From Primorskyibacter flagellatus (GTDB lineage: Bacteria > Pseudomonadota > Alphaproteobacteria > Rhodobacterales > Rhodobacteraceae), in assembly GCF_900176485.1 (NCBI RefSeq), contig NZ_FWYD01000001.1, positions 310,001 through 374,000 on the forward strand: DNA of 64,000 nucleotides. The letters run 5' to 3'. The position numbers and the translations under genes were made by a program. Below are positions 27,557-36,467 of this stretch, piece by piece. Numbering within the stretch: position 1 is the first letter of the stretch; each line of letters opens with the position of its first letter. The notes under the pieces were generated by a model. The model saw nothing but the letters and a program-made list of their open reading frames with translations. It did no database searches and had not been told where the DNA came from.

Positions 27557-28165
27557 TCAGGCTTTGGACAGCCGCTCTGCCACGTTATCCCAGTTCACAA
27601 GGTTCTCCAGGAAGTTGGACAGGTAAGCCGGACGCTTGTTGCGGAAGTCGATGTAGTAGGAATGCTCCCACACGTCACAGCCCAGAAGTGCTGTCTGGCC
27701 GAAGCAGACCGGATTCACGCCATTCTCTGTCTTGGTAACTTTCAGGCTGCCGTCACCATCGACGACCAGCCAAGCCCAGCCAGAGCCGAACTGACCTGCA
27801 CCCGCAGCCGAGAAATCCTCTTTGAACTTCTCGACCGAGCCGAAAGCATCCTTGAGGCGCGATTCAAGCTCTCCGGGCATGTCACCCGAGCCTGGCCCCA
27901 TCATTTCCCAGAACTGGGTGTGGTTCCAGTGCTGCGAAGCGTTGTTGAAGATACCGGACTGGGCGACGGCGTTGGCATCATATGTGCCCTTGATGATCTC
28001 TTCGAGAGATTTGTCCGCCCACTCGGTCCCGTCGATCAGCTTGTTGCCGTTGTCGACATAGGCCTTGTGGTGAATGTCGTGGTGATATTCCAGAGTCTCC
28101 TGCGACATGCCTTTGCTGGCAAGGGCGTCGTGGGCATATGGAAGATCGGGAAGTTCGAAAGCCAT
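27557..28165 (-). CDS. sodB: Superoxide dismutase, iron type
   Basis: A 202-residue cytosolic enzyme turning superoxide into O2 and H2O2. Metal ligands are H28, H82, D164 and H168 (EYHH, WNHTQFW, DVWEHSYY). The second-sphere glutamine is Q78 in ASQHWNH, the iron-type position; the manganese-type NQDSP glutamine is missing, so iron is the expected metal. It is monocistronic: its own promoter gap lies upstream (28166-28321) and a terminator downstream. Confidence 0.94.
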   Translation of the reverse strand: MAFELPDLPYAHDALASKGMSQETLEYHHDIHHKAYVDNGNKLIDGTEWADKSLEEIIKGTYDANAVAQSGIFNNASQHWNHTQFWEMMGPGSGDMPGELESRLKDAFGSVEKFKEDFSAAGAGQFGSGWAWLVVDGDGSLKVTKTENGVNPVCFGQTALLGCDVWEHSYYIDFRNKRPAYLSNFLENLVNWDNVAERLSKA

Positions 28166-28321
28166 TTTGGGGTCCCCCTAAGTGTTGTGGCTGCTATATG
28201 ATAACTGCGCATTCCGTTCAGTAAGGTCAACCCTTGGTGGCGCTTTCGGGTTCCATCCGATTCACGCCAAATCTTTAAAAAGGGACCGGGGCGCGCTGAC
28301 TTACAGCGATTGTCATATCTG

Positions 28322-28894
28322 TCAGTCGCCGTGAAGCCCAACCTCACTGCCGGTTGCTGCGGCGGTAGACAGCAAATCCATCATATATGGGGCGACGGAC
28401 CGGAAGCAGATCACCTCTGCGCGCGTGTCGGATCGCAACCAGAAGGCTGCCGCGACCTGTGCCAGCCGCGTACGGCGCAGCATACCGGGCCGAAACACGT
28501 CAGGCGACATGTCAACAGGCGCAAGCTTTGCCAGCACTTCGCGCAGGCCTGTGCCTTCCAGCGTGAACAAGGTGCGCGCGTCCGACACGTTCAGCGCAAG
28601 ATGATGGGTGCCAGCCAAAGCGCTGTCCAACCGGGCGAGCGCACGGTCAGCCTCGGGGTATGGACACAGCAGCATTACCTCGTCCGGGGACATCCACAAC
28701 AGGCCCTGGCGACCTTCCCAAAGCGCCTTGCGCTGTCCAGGCATCGGGACACCGGCAGCGTCGGACACGGCCCGCGTGAAGATGTCGGAATCGAAATCGC
28801 CCCGGATCTGGACCATGCCTTGCAGGCCCGCCTCTTCGACGGTGACAAATCCTTCATAGCGCGCGCGGCGCAATGCGCTGATCGGTTCAGACAT
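28322..28894 (-). CDS. soxG: Sarcosine oxidase subunit gamma
   Basis: A 190-residue subunit of heterotetrameric sarcosine oxidase, related to the folate-binding aminomethyltransferase fold (SDARTLFTLEGTGLREVLAKLAPVD). It has no catalytic cofactor of its own and helps assemble the alpha-beta-gamma-delta enzyme. The ATG at 28894 overlaps the last 8 bases of soxA, with GGGGAGAAG just upstream. It is the last gene of the operon. Confidence 0.9.
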   Translation of the reverse strand: MSEPISALRRARYEGFVTVEEAGLQGMVQIRGDFDSDIFTRAVSDAAGVPMPGQRKALWEGRQGLLWMSPDEVMLLCPYPEADRALARLDSALAGTHHLALNVSDARTLFTLEGTGLREVLAKLAPVDMSPDVFRPGMLRRTRLAQVAAAFWLRSDTRAEVICFRSVAPYMMDLLSTAAATGSEVGLHGD

Positions 28895-31800
28895 TCTGCT
28901 TCTCCCCTTCAGGATCGTAGAACACCGGATCGACGATCCGGGCAGGCACGGTGAAGCCTTCGACATGGGTGAAATCGATCACCTCATCCATCCGCTCAGG
29001 CCCGTTCAGCACCAGCCCCATGGCGATGCCGCGGCCCAGCGTCGGTGAGAAATAGGTCGAGGTGACGCGGCCCTGCGTATTGCGCTGGTCATTGGCATTG
29101 GTGCCCCCTGCCACCGCATAAGCGCCCTCGGGCAGGACCGATCCATCCTCCGTCATCAAGCCCACCAGCTTCCAGCGCGCGGGATCGGTCATATGCGATC
29201 GGGCCTGCGCGCGCTTGCCCAGATAATCGTCCTTCTTCTTAGAGATGGCCCAGTTCAGCCCCAGATCCTGCGGGATTACCGTGCCGTCAGTCTCATCCCC
29301 GATCATGATGAACCCTTTTTCGGCGCGCAGAACATGCAGCGCTTCGGTGCCATAAGGTGTGATGTTCCATTCAGCGCCTTTGGCATAAAGCAGATCCCAA
29401 AGCGCGCGGCCATATCCGGCCGGCGTGGCGATCTCATAGGACAACTCGCCCGAAAAGCTGATCCGGAAGATCCGCACAGGGAAGCCACCAAGTGTGCCAT
29501 CAGCCCAGGCCATGAAGGGCAGCGCCTCTTTCGAGACAGTCATGCCGCCGAGTTTCTCCAGCAGTTTCCGGGCATTGGGGCCGACCACGGCGATTTGGGC
29601 GTATTGTTCGGTCACGTTGGCGGTGTAGACCTGCCAGTCCCACCATTCAGTTTGCAGCCATTCTTCCATATGGGCATGGATATGATCCGCGCCGCCCGTG
29701 GTGGTGTGGCACAGGAACGTGTCCTCATCCAGCCGCGCCACGACACCATCTTCGATCAGAAAGCCGTTTTCGCTGCACATCAGCCCGTAGCGGCATTTGC
29801 CGGGTTTCAGTGTCGACATCATATTGGTGTAGAGCATGTCGAGGAAACGCCCCGCATCCGGCCCCTTCACGATGATCTTGCCCAGCGTGGATGCGTCAAG
29901 CAAACCAAGGCTTTGGCGGACGGCGTTCACCTCCCGGATGACGGCCTGCGCGTGATCTTCCTCGCCGCGCGGGTAGCAATAGGGGCGCCGCCAGTGGCCG
30001 ACAGGTTCCCAATGCACGTCATGCCTTTCGTGCCACGCGTGGATCGGGGTCTGGCGGACAGGTTGAAACAGCGCGCCGCGTGCCTCGCCTGCAATGACGC
30101 CCATCGAGATCGGCGTATAAGGCGGGCGGAAGGTGGTGGTGCCAACCTGTGGAATGGCCTCACCCAATGCATTGGACAACGTCGAGAGGCCGTTGATGTT
30201 ACTGAGTTTTCCCTGATCCGTTGCCATGCCCAACGTGGTGTAACGCTTGGTATGCTCAACACTTTCATAGCCTTCGCGCGCCGCCAGTTGCACATCCGAG
30301 ACTTTGACGTCGTTCTGGTAATCCAGCCACGCCTTCATCCGCAGATCATAGCGCGCGCCCTGCGGCATCAGCCAGACCGGCTCCAGCGGTTTTTCCGGCA
30401 CGTCTTCGGCATCCGGCGCGGATGTTTGCCCGGGAAAGCCGGCATTGTTTGCAGCGACAACCCCGGTTTGTGCGGCGTCTTTCAACAGCGGGGCAAGCGC
30501 CATATGACCATCTGCGGCACCGGCGACGCTGACGAAGGACTTGCCGTCAGCCCCGGTCGGACCAGCATCTGCGCGCGGACGGAAGAAAGCCCCCGCCTCG
30601 TCCCAGTCCAGTTTGCCGCCGCAATGCGACCACAGGTGAACGACCGGGGACCAACCGCCGGACATGGCAACCGCGTCGCACTCGATCTCGTCCAGAATGG
30701 CACCCTCGCCCTGCTGGTTGCAGATTGCCACACCCGTCACGCGCTTGCCGCCCAGCACCTTGGCGATGGCGCGCCCCTGCTCGACGCGGATGCCAAGCGT
30801 CTGTGCCTCGGCCATCAGCGCGCCACCGCCATAATTGCGTGCGTCGATGATCGCGGGCACGTCCAGCCCGGCCTTTTTCAATTCAATCGCAGTGCGATAG
30901 GCGTCATCGTTATTCGTGACGACCACGGTCCGGTCGCCGATGCTGACTCCCCAGTTCACAAGGTAATCGCGCACCGCCGATGCGAGCATCACACCCGGAA
31001 TATCGTTGCCCGCGAACGAGATCGGGCGTTCGATGGCACCCGTTGCGGTGACAATCCGCGCGGCACGGATGCGCCACAGGCGATGGCGCGGACCGTCCAA
31101 CTCGGGCGCATGGTCGGTCAGGCGTTCATAGCCGAGCGCATAGCCATGATCGTAGACGCCCGCTCCCATGGTCCGGTTGCGCAGCGTGACATTCGGCATG
31201 GCGCGCAGCTCGTGCAGCACCGAATTGACCCATGCATCGGGTGTTTGACCGTCAATCGTGCCGCCATCGACCGGGGCGCGACCGCCCCAATGGGCTGTTT
31301 GTTCCAGCACAAGGACCTTGGCACCGGTCTGACCCGCCGCCTTGGCCGCCATAAGGCCCGCTATGCCGCCGCCCACCACCAGCACATCGGTGTAGTGGTA
31401 GAAATGTTCGTAGCTGTCGGCATCGCGCGCCTCGGCATCCGGTGCTTTGCCCAGACCGGCGGATTGGCGGATGAACGGTTCGTAGACATGTTTCCAGAAG
31501 GCACGCGGATACATGAACATCTTGTAGTAGAAACCGGCGGGCAGCACCCGCGCCAGATGCGTGTTGATCGCGCCGATATCCATTTCAAGACTGGGCCAGT
31601 GGTTCTGACTGGTCGCTGTCAGCCCGTCGAAAAGCTCTGTCGTGGTGGCACGCTGATTGGGCTCGAACCGGTCGCCCTTGCCCAGATTGACCAGCGCGTT
31701 GGGTTCTTCCGCGCCAGAGGCCACGGGACCGCGCGGGCGGTGGTATTTGAACGACCGGCCCATCAGCAACTGATCATTGGCCAGAAGTGCCGAGGCCAGC

Positions 31801-31901
31801 GTATCCCCGGCATAGCCCGTCAGGCTCTTGCCGTTGAAGGTGAACTTGACGCGGTAGGTGCGGTCGGTCAGGCGTCCGCCGGTGGGAAGGCGTGTGCTCA
31901 T
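28887..31901 (-). CDS. soxA: Sarcosine oxidase subunit alpha
   Basis: A 1004-residue subunit. The N-terminus has a 2Fe-2S-ferredoxin-like fold (GKSLTGYAGDTLASALLAN) and the FKYHRPRG motif. An FAD/NAD-binding domain follows, with a dinucleotide motif in VLVVGGGIAGLMAAKAAGQTGAKVLV. The C-terminal 390 residues form a GcvT-like tetrahydrofolate domain that traps the released formaldehyde as methylene-THF. The enzyme turns sarcosine, O2 and THF into glycine, H2O2 and methylene-THF. The ATG at 31901 fits the family start; upstream codons are unsupported. Confidence 0.95.
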   Translation of the reverse strand: MSTRLPTGGRLTDRTYRVKFTFNGKSLTGYAGDTLASALLANDQLLMGRSFKYHRPRGPVASGAEEPNALVNLGKGDRFEPNQRATTTELFDGLTATSQNHWPSLEMDIGAINTHLARVLPAGFYYKMFMYPRAFWKHVYEPFIRQSAGLGKAPDAEARDADSYEHFYHYTDVLVVGGGIAGLMAAKAAGQTGAKVLVLEQTAHWGGRAPVDGGTIDGQTPDAWVNSVLHELRAMPNVTLRNRTMGAGVYDHGYALGYERLTDHAPELDGPRHRLWRIRAARIVTATGAIERPISFAGNDIPGVMLASAVRDYLVNWGVSIGDRTVVVTNNDDAYRTAIELKKAGLDVPAIIDARNYGGGALMAEAQTLGIRVEQGRAIAKVLGGKRVTGVAICNQQGEGAILDEIECDAVAMSGGWSPVVHLWSHCGGKLDWDEAGAFFRPRADAGPTGADGKSFVSVAGAADGHMALAPLLKDAAQTGVVAANNAGFPGQTSAPDAEDVPEKPLEPVWLMPQGARYDLRMKAWLDYQNDVKVSDVQLAAREGYESVEHTKRYTTLGMATDQGKLSNINGLSTLSNALGEAIPQVGTTTFRPPYTPISMGVIAGEARGALFQPVRQTPIHAWHERHDVHWEPVGHWRRPYCYPRGEEDHAQAVIREVNAVRQSLGLLDASTLGKIIVKGPDAGRFLDMLYTNMMSTLKPGKCRYGLMCSENGFLIEDGVVARLDEDTFLCHTTTGGADHIHAHMEEWLQTEWWDWQVYTANVTEQYAQIAVVGPNARKLLEKLGGMTVSKEALPFMAWADGTLGGFPVRIFRISFSGELSYEIATPAGYGRALWDLLYAKGAEWNITPYGTEALHVLRAEKGFIMIGDETDGTVIPQDLGLNWAISKKKDDYLGKRAQARSHMTDPARWKLVGLMTEDGSVLPEGAYAVAGGTNANDQRNTQGRVTSTYFSPTLGRGIAMGLVLNGPERMDEVIDFTHVEGFTVPARIVDPVFYDPEGEKQNV

Positions 31902-31971
31902 GTCTCTGGCCCTGTCTTTGGTGGCGATGTCGGAGCGCTCCGCGCGGGAGTATTTTTGCCAAGAAGAAGCA

Positions 31972-32301
31972 TCAGGAGAGATCTCTCCATGACCAGCCGG
32001 GTCGTTTGGCAGTGATCGCATCGAGGATGGTTTGCGGCGGCTTTGTGGTCTGGGCGGAGTATGTGCCGAACACCTCCATCGTCAGGGTGCAGCGCGCGGC
32101 GTGGAACCACTTGCCGCAGCCATGGCTGTGCCGCCAGCGTTCAAAATGCACCCCCTTGGGGTTTTCGCGGGTGAAGAGGTAGGTTTCGAAATTGTCATCC
32201 GAGGAGTCCGGACCATAGCGCGTCAGATGCGCCTCTCCACCGGCGTGGAGTTCGGTTTCCTCGGCGGTGATGCCGCAATAGGGGCATTTTAGGGTTAGCA
32301 T
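31972..32301 (-). CDS. soxD: Sarcosine oxidase subunit delta
   Basis: A 109-residue zinc subunit. Zinc ligands are the CPYC pair (C6, C9) and an H-x2-C further on (SHGC, near residues 59-62), as in the Corynebacterium and Stenotrophomonas enzymes. It has a poor ribosome site (GATAAGAAAAAA), perhaps because its upstream context was changed by the insertion between soxB and soxD. It lies 70 bp before soxA. Confidence 0.93.
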   Translation of the reverse strand: MLTLKCPYCGITAEETELHAGGEAHLTRYGPDSSDDNFETYLFTRENPKGVHFERWRHSHGCGKWFHAARCTLTMEVFGTYSAQTTKPPQTILDAITAKRPGWSWRDLS

Positions 32302-32529
32302 TTTTTCTTATCCACAGCATGAGTCTCTAAGGCGAAAGGCATTCTGGATACCCCGGCGAGGACGGCGTTGCGCTGCGAACTATCGATTCTAGTCAAGCTT
32401 CTATCTCCAAGTGTCTGAGATTGATGTAAAACCGATATCCATAGCTTATCTACAGTTTATACAATTTGTGTTTCCAGAAAAACGAATGGATGGTTGAACC
32501 TTCGATGAACAACGAGGGACAAAACTCCC

Positions 32530-32811
32530 ATGACTAACACCAACTACTTTCGACATTTGGAATTCGAACTCGAGTCGCTGAAGAGGGCTCACCATGCCAT
32601 CCTCCCTGAGTGGGCGGCTAAAAAGCTCTCGCACCACCGAGCCAAAGAAAATTTGCGAAGGGCCGAGGAATTGACTTCTACCGCCCGTCGTATTGCGATG
32701 GATCGCCAAGAAGAATTTCGCGACATCCATTCGGACCTGAGCGCCAACGCGATGGAAATTCGTGAGATTGAGGATGAGCTCTTTCCCTTTGGAAAACGTG
32801 ACGTTGACTAG
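32530..32811 (+). CDS. Hypothetical helical protein inserted, in opposite orientation, in the sox operon
   Basis: A 93-residue protein I do not recognise. It is rich in Arg, Glu, Lys and Ala and almost wholly helical, with a likely coiled coil over about residues 8-85 (e.g. LEFELESLKRAHHAI, KENLRRAEELTSTARRIAMDR). GAGGG lies 11 bases before the ATG. It reads against soxB-soxD, filling the 520 bp between them together with AT-richer flanks. Base composition is lower in GC than the sox genes, which suggests later acquisition. An opposing frame over the same bases (32446-32820) is less protein-like. Confidence 0.5.
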   Translation: MTNTNYFRHLEFELESLKRAHHAILPEWAAKKLSHHRAKENLRRAEELTSTARRIAMDRQEEFRDIHSDLSANAMEIREIEDELFPFGKRDVD

Positions 32812-32819
32812 ATCGTTCA

Positions 32820-34064
32820 TCAGTGCGCCACCCCTGCCGCCACACTCTCATCCACGAAGCGGCCTTCGCGGAAGCGGTTGAGGCCGAAGGCGTCCGTCAG
32901 CGGCGAGCGGCCGCGTGCCATCAGCTCTGCCATGGCCCAGCCGGATCCGGGGATCGCCTTGAAGCCGCCCGTGCCCCAGCCGCAATTGATGAAGCAGCCG
33001 CCAAGGGGCGTTTTCGACAGGATCGGCGAGCGGTCGCCGGTGATATCCACGATACCGCCCCATTGGCGCAGCATTTTCAGGCGGGAGATCATCGGGAAGG
33101 TCTCGATCAGGGCGCGGACGGTTTCCTCGATATGGTGGAAGCTGCCGCGCTGGGTGTAACTGTTGAACCCGTCGGTGCCGCCGCCGATGACCATCTCGCC
33201 CTTGTCGGACTGGCTGAGATAGCCATGCACGGTGTTGGCCATGACGACCACATCCATGCAGGGTTTGATGGGTTCGCTGACCAGCGCCTGTAGGGCCACG
33301 CTTTCAATAGGCAGGCGGAAGCCCGCCATATCCGCCAGCGCCCCTGAATGGCCCGCGACGACCATCCCCAGCTTGTCACAGGCAATGTTGCCTTGTGTGG
33401 TGGATACGCCCGTGACGCGCCCACCGTCGGACTGCACGCCCGTGACCTCGCATTTCTGGATGATGTCCATGCCCATATCCGAACAGGCCCGCGCATAGCC
33501 CCAGGCCACCGCATCGTGGCGCGCCGTGCCGGCCCGCGCCTGCCAGAGCGCGCCAAGCACCGGGTAGCGCGGCCCGTCGATATTCATGATCGGCACCAGT
33601 TGCTTGACGCGGGCGGGCGATATGAACTCGGTCACAACGCCTTGCAGGGCATTGGCGTGTGCGGTGCGTTTGAAGCCGCGCACCTCATGTTCGGTCTGGG
33701 CCAGCATCATAACCCCGCGCGGCGAGAACATGACGTTGTAATTGAGGTCCTGGCTCATCGTCTCGTAGAGGCTGCGGGATTTTTCGTAGATCGCGGCAGA
33801 GGGATCTTGCAGGTAGTTCGACCGGATGATCGTGGTGTTGCGCCCGGTATTGCCGCCGCCCAGCCAGCCTTTTTCCAGTACCGCGACATTGGTGATGCCG
33901 AAATTCTTGCCAAGGTAATACGCGGTGGCAAGGCCATGCCCGCCTGCCCCCACGATCACCACATCGTAGCGCTTCTTCGGTGTGGCACGCCGCCAGGCGC
34001 GGTCCCAGCCTGTGTGGTCACGCAGGGCTTCTTTGGCGATGGCAAAGGCGGAATAGCGTTTCAT
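32820..34064 (-). CDS. soxB: Sarcosine oxidase subunit beta
   Basis: A 414-residue flavoprotein that oxidises sarcosine. The FAD-binding motif is VVIVGAGGHGLATAYYLG (about 35-52). H183 in ARHDAVAWGY is the candidate for the covalent FMN attachment, by analogy with the Corynebacterium enzyme. The ATG at 34064 gives the family's normal N-terminus (MKRYSAFAIAKEAL); a TTG 18 bases upstream is possible. It is the first gene of the operon. The 180-bp gap to the divergent ccmI holds the promoter. Confidence 0.94.
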   Translation of the reverse strand: MKRYSAFAIAKEALRDHTGWDRAWRRATPKKRYDVVIVGAGGHGLATAYYLGKNFGITNVAVLEKGWLGGGNTGRNTTIIRSNYLQDPSAAIYEKSRSLYETMSQDLNYNVMFSPRGVMMLAQTEHEVRGFKRTAHANALQGVVTEFISPARVKQLVPIMNIDGPRYPVLGALWQARAGTARHDAVAWGYARACSDMGMDIIQKCEVTGVQSDGGRVTGVSTTQGNIACDKLGMVVAGHSGALADMAGFRLPIESVALQALVSEPIKPCMDVVVMANTVHGYLSQSDKGEMVIGGGTDGFNSYTQRGSFHHIEETVRALIETFPMISRLKMLRQWGGIVDITGDRSPILSKTPLGGCFINCGWGTGGFKAIPGSGWAMAELMARGRSPLTDAFGLNRFREGRFVDESVAAGVAH

Positions 34065-34244
34065 GGGCGTCGAATCCGGCAATCTGTTCAGGTGTCCTGA
34101 CTGAACCTTGGCCCGAACCGCCCCATGATCGCAACCGTCACGATCATGTGCAGTTGCGACATCGGCGCACCCCCGCGCGGTTTTGCCCTTTTGTGATGGC
34201 GCGCGGCGCTATACATGACCTGCATGATTGGCGCAGGAGCAAGC

Positions 34245-35480
34245 ATGACGGTTTTCTGGTTCCTTACCGTGGCGTTGACCTGCGGCGTGGCTGCGCTTTT
34301 GACGCTGGCACTTGTGCGGGGACGCCGCGACACCGGCCCCGCCGAAGCGTTCGACCTGAAAGTCTATCGCGACCAGTTGGCCGAGATTGACAGGGACGCC
34401 GCCCGCGGCGTGATCGCGCCGGAAGATGCCGAACGGCTGCGCACCGAGGTGTCGCGGCGCATTCTGGCGGCGGACAGTCGCGTTCAGGAAGGGAAGGATG
34501 TTTCGCAGGTGCGCCGGGGCGGCATGGTTTTCCCGGCTGTTCTGACACTGGCGTTGCTTGGTGGCGGGATCGGGCTGTATTGGCAGTTGGGTGCGCCCGG
34601 TTACGGTGATCTTGGTCTTGAGCGCCGCAAGGAGATGGCCCGCGACGCCCGCGAAAGCCGCCCCTCGCAGGCAGAGGCGGAAGCAGAAATCGCCCGCGCC
34701 GGACCCGCCCCGCTGCTGGAAGAGCCGCCTGCTGAATATCTCGCACTGGTCAAGCGGTTGCGCGGTGCGGTGCAAGAGCGGCCCGATGATCTGCAAGGGC
34801 AGACGCTTTTGGCCGGTAGCGAGGCGGCGCTGGGCAACTATGTGGCTGCGTCCGAAGCACAGGCGCAGGTGGTTTCTCTGAGGGGCGAGGGTGCCACGGC
34901 GCGCGATTATGCAGACCTTGCCGATATGCGTATCCTTGCAGCAGGCGGCTATGTCTCGCCGGAAGCCGAGGACGCATTGAATGCCGCCCTGTCGCGCGAT
35001 CCGGCCAATGGCGTCGCGCGCTACTATTACGGTTTGATGATGGCCCAGACCGGACGCCCGGATGCCGCCTTCCGTCTTTGGCAGGACCTGTTGCGTGACA
35101 GCACTGCGACCGATCCCTGGATCGTGCCGCTGCGCGCCCAGATCGAGGATATGGCGATGCGCGCGGGCGTTGACTATCAGCTGCCACCGCTTGTGGATGC
35201 GCCCGGCCCCAGCGCAGCCGATATAGACGCCGCAGGCGAGATGTCAGAGGCCGACCGGCAGGAAATGATCCGAGGCATGGTCGCGCGCCTGTCCAACCGG
35301 CTTGCTACAGAAGGCGGCCCGCCCGAGGACTGGGCGCGCCTGATCGGTGCGCACAGCGTGTTGGGCGACACCGCCCAGGCCCGAGCCATCCTGCAAAACG
35401 CTGAAGAAGTGTTTGTCGGCAATGCGCCCGCCTTGGAGACGATCCGGGCCGCCGCCCGCAGCGCGGGTATGCTGCCATGA
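34245..35480 (+). CDS. ccmI: c-type cytochrome biogenesis protein CcmI
   Basis: A 411-residue protein. Two membrane segments frame a short cytoplasmic loop (about residues 2-24 and 88-106); the long periplasmic tail is helical with TPR-like repeats (e.g. LLAGSEAALGNYVAASEAQAQVV, AALSRDPANGVARYYYGLMMAQTGRPDAAF). CcmI delivers apocytochrome c to the haem ligation complex. The ATG at 34245 follows CAGGAG; earlier in-frame codons to 34215 are less likely. Its clients may include the dihaem protein at 19519. Confidence 0.9.
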   Translation: MTVFWFLTVALTCGVAALLTLALVRGRRDTGPAEAFDLKVYRDQLAEIDRDAARGVIAPEDAERLRTEVSRRILAADSRVQEGKDVSQVRRGGMVFPAVLTLALLGGGIGLYWQLGAPGYGDLGLERRKEMARDARESRPSQAEAEAEIARAGPAPLLEEPPAEYLALVKRLRGAVQERPDDLQGQTLLAGSEAALGNYVAASEAQAQVVSLRGEGATARDYADLADMRILAAGGYVSPEAEDALNAALSRDPANGVARYYYGLMMAQTGRPDAAFRLWQDLLRDSTATDPWIVPLRAQIEDMAMRAGVDYQLPPLVDAPGPSAADIDAAGEMSEADRQEMIRGMVARLSNRLATEGGPPEDWARLIGAHSVLGDTAQARAILQNAEEVFVGNAPALETIRAAARSAGMLP

Positions 35481-35597
35481 TCCGGCAATGCCCCGCCCTG
35501 CCCGACGTTGCGTTCAAGCGCGCCTATTGCGTCTTGGCGTGGCGGCCATCCTCCCGCGCTGCGCGATGCGCGCGCAACAACCGCGCAAGGTGTCTTG

Positions 35598-36071
35598 ATG
35601 ATCTACGAAGAAACCAGCGATTTTGTCGCCGCCCTGCCCCGGCCCTGTCCGTTGATCGGCCTTGATTTCGGCACAAAGACCATCGGTGTTGCCGTCTCGG
35701 ACGGGCTGATGTCCGTGGCCACACCGCTGGAGACGATCCGCCGCAAGAAATTTACCCTGGACGCCGCGCGCATTCAGGAAATCATCGCGCATCGCAACAT
35801 CGGCGGGCTTGTGCTTGGGCTGCCGCGCAACATGGACGGCTCCGAAGGGCCGCGGTGCCAGTCGACACGCGCATTCGCGCGCAATCTGTCGCGACTTTGG
35901 GACGGACCGATTGCGTTTTGGGACGAGCGTCTATCCACCGTCGCCGCCGAAAGAGCGCTGTTGGAGGCGGATACGTCACGAAAACGTCGCGCCGAGGTCA
36001 TAGATCATGTCGCGGCTTCATATATCCTGCAAGGGCTGCTTGACCGGGTTCGGCATATCGCGGCGCAGTGA
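35598..36071 (+). CDS. ruvX: Putative pre-16S rRNA nuclease / Holliday junction resolvase-like YqgF (RuvX)
   Basis: A 157-residue RNase H-fold nuclease. The first acidic motif is in LIGLDFGTKTIGVAVSD; WDERLSTVAAERALLEADTSRKRR and VIDHVAASYILQGLLD supply the other conserved acidic residues. The family matures the 5' end of 16S rRNA. The start ATG follows AAGG; upstream in-frame codons to 35508 encode low-quality sequence in the gap after ccmI. Confidence 0.92.
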   Translation: MIYEETSDFVAALPRPCPLIGLDFGTKTIGVAVSDGLMSVATPLETIRRKKFTLDAARIQEIIAHRNIGGLVLGLPRNMDGSEGPRCQSTRAFARNLSRLWDGPIAFWDERLSTVAAERALLEADTSRKRRAEVIDHVAASYILQGLLDRVRHIAAQ

Positions 36072-36082
36072 AAGGGCATGAT

Positions 36083-36340
36083 GTGAAAGACGATATCTGG
36101 AAGCGCGATGAGCTCGCATCGCCCTGCGTTAATCTTTGCGTCGTTCACCCCGAGGTGCGCCTTTGCACGGGCTGCCTGCGCAGTATCGACGAAATCACCC
36201 GCTGGTCGAAGATGCCGGTGGAAGAACGGCAGCAGATCATGGACACCCTGCCCGCCCGCCGGTCCAAGCTGACCAAACGCAGGGGCGGCCGTGCCGGACG
36301 GCTTGCGCGCAATTCCACCCCGCCATCACCGGCAGACTGA
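36083..36340 (+). CDS. DUF1289 protein with four-cysteine motif
   Basis: An 85-residue protein, with C-x3-C-x8-C-x2-C (PCVNLC...LCTGC) followed by LRSIDEITRWSKM, the DUF1289 signature; probably metal- or Fe-S-binding. The GTG at 36083 has AAAGGG six bases upstream; a GTG at 36068 overlapping the ruvX stop is the alternative. It is co-transcribed with ruvX. The basic tail (SKLTKRRGGRAGR) suggests nucleic-acid contact, which is speculation. Confidence 0.82.
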   Translation: MKDDIWKRDELASPCVNLCVVHPEVRLCTGCLRSIDEITRWSKMPVEERQQIMDTLPARRSKLTKRRGGRAGRLARNSTPPSPAD

Positions 36341-36467
36341 GGCGCTTTTCCTCTGGTGGCGAGCGGGGTCAGGCACCCCCGCGCAAACCGGAGACGACAA
36401 TGCGACAAAGCAGCGTTGCGGCCGGACGCGCCGATCAGCCCGTTTGATGTTCGAAAACGCGGCGCGT

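Noticed and set aside
29193-32015. A 940-codon open frame on the plus strand
   Set aside because: It lies antisense to soxA, whose family match is complete. The frame is an effect of high GC at third positions; its translation is rich in Arg/His/Gln with no recognisable domain.
32446-32820. A 124-codon minus-strand frame between soxB and soxD
   Set aside because: It would fit the operon direction, but the translation has no consistent structure and no ribosome site, whereas the plus-strand frame gives a coherent helical protein.
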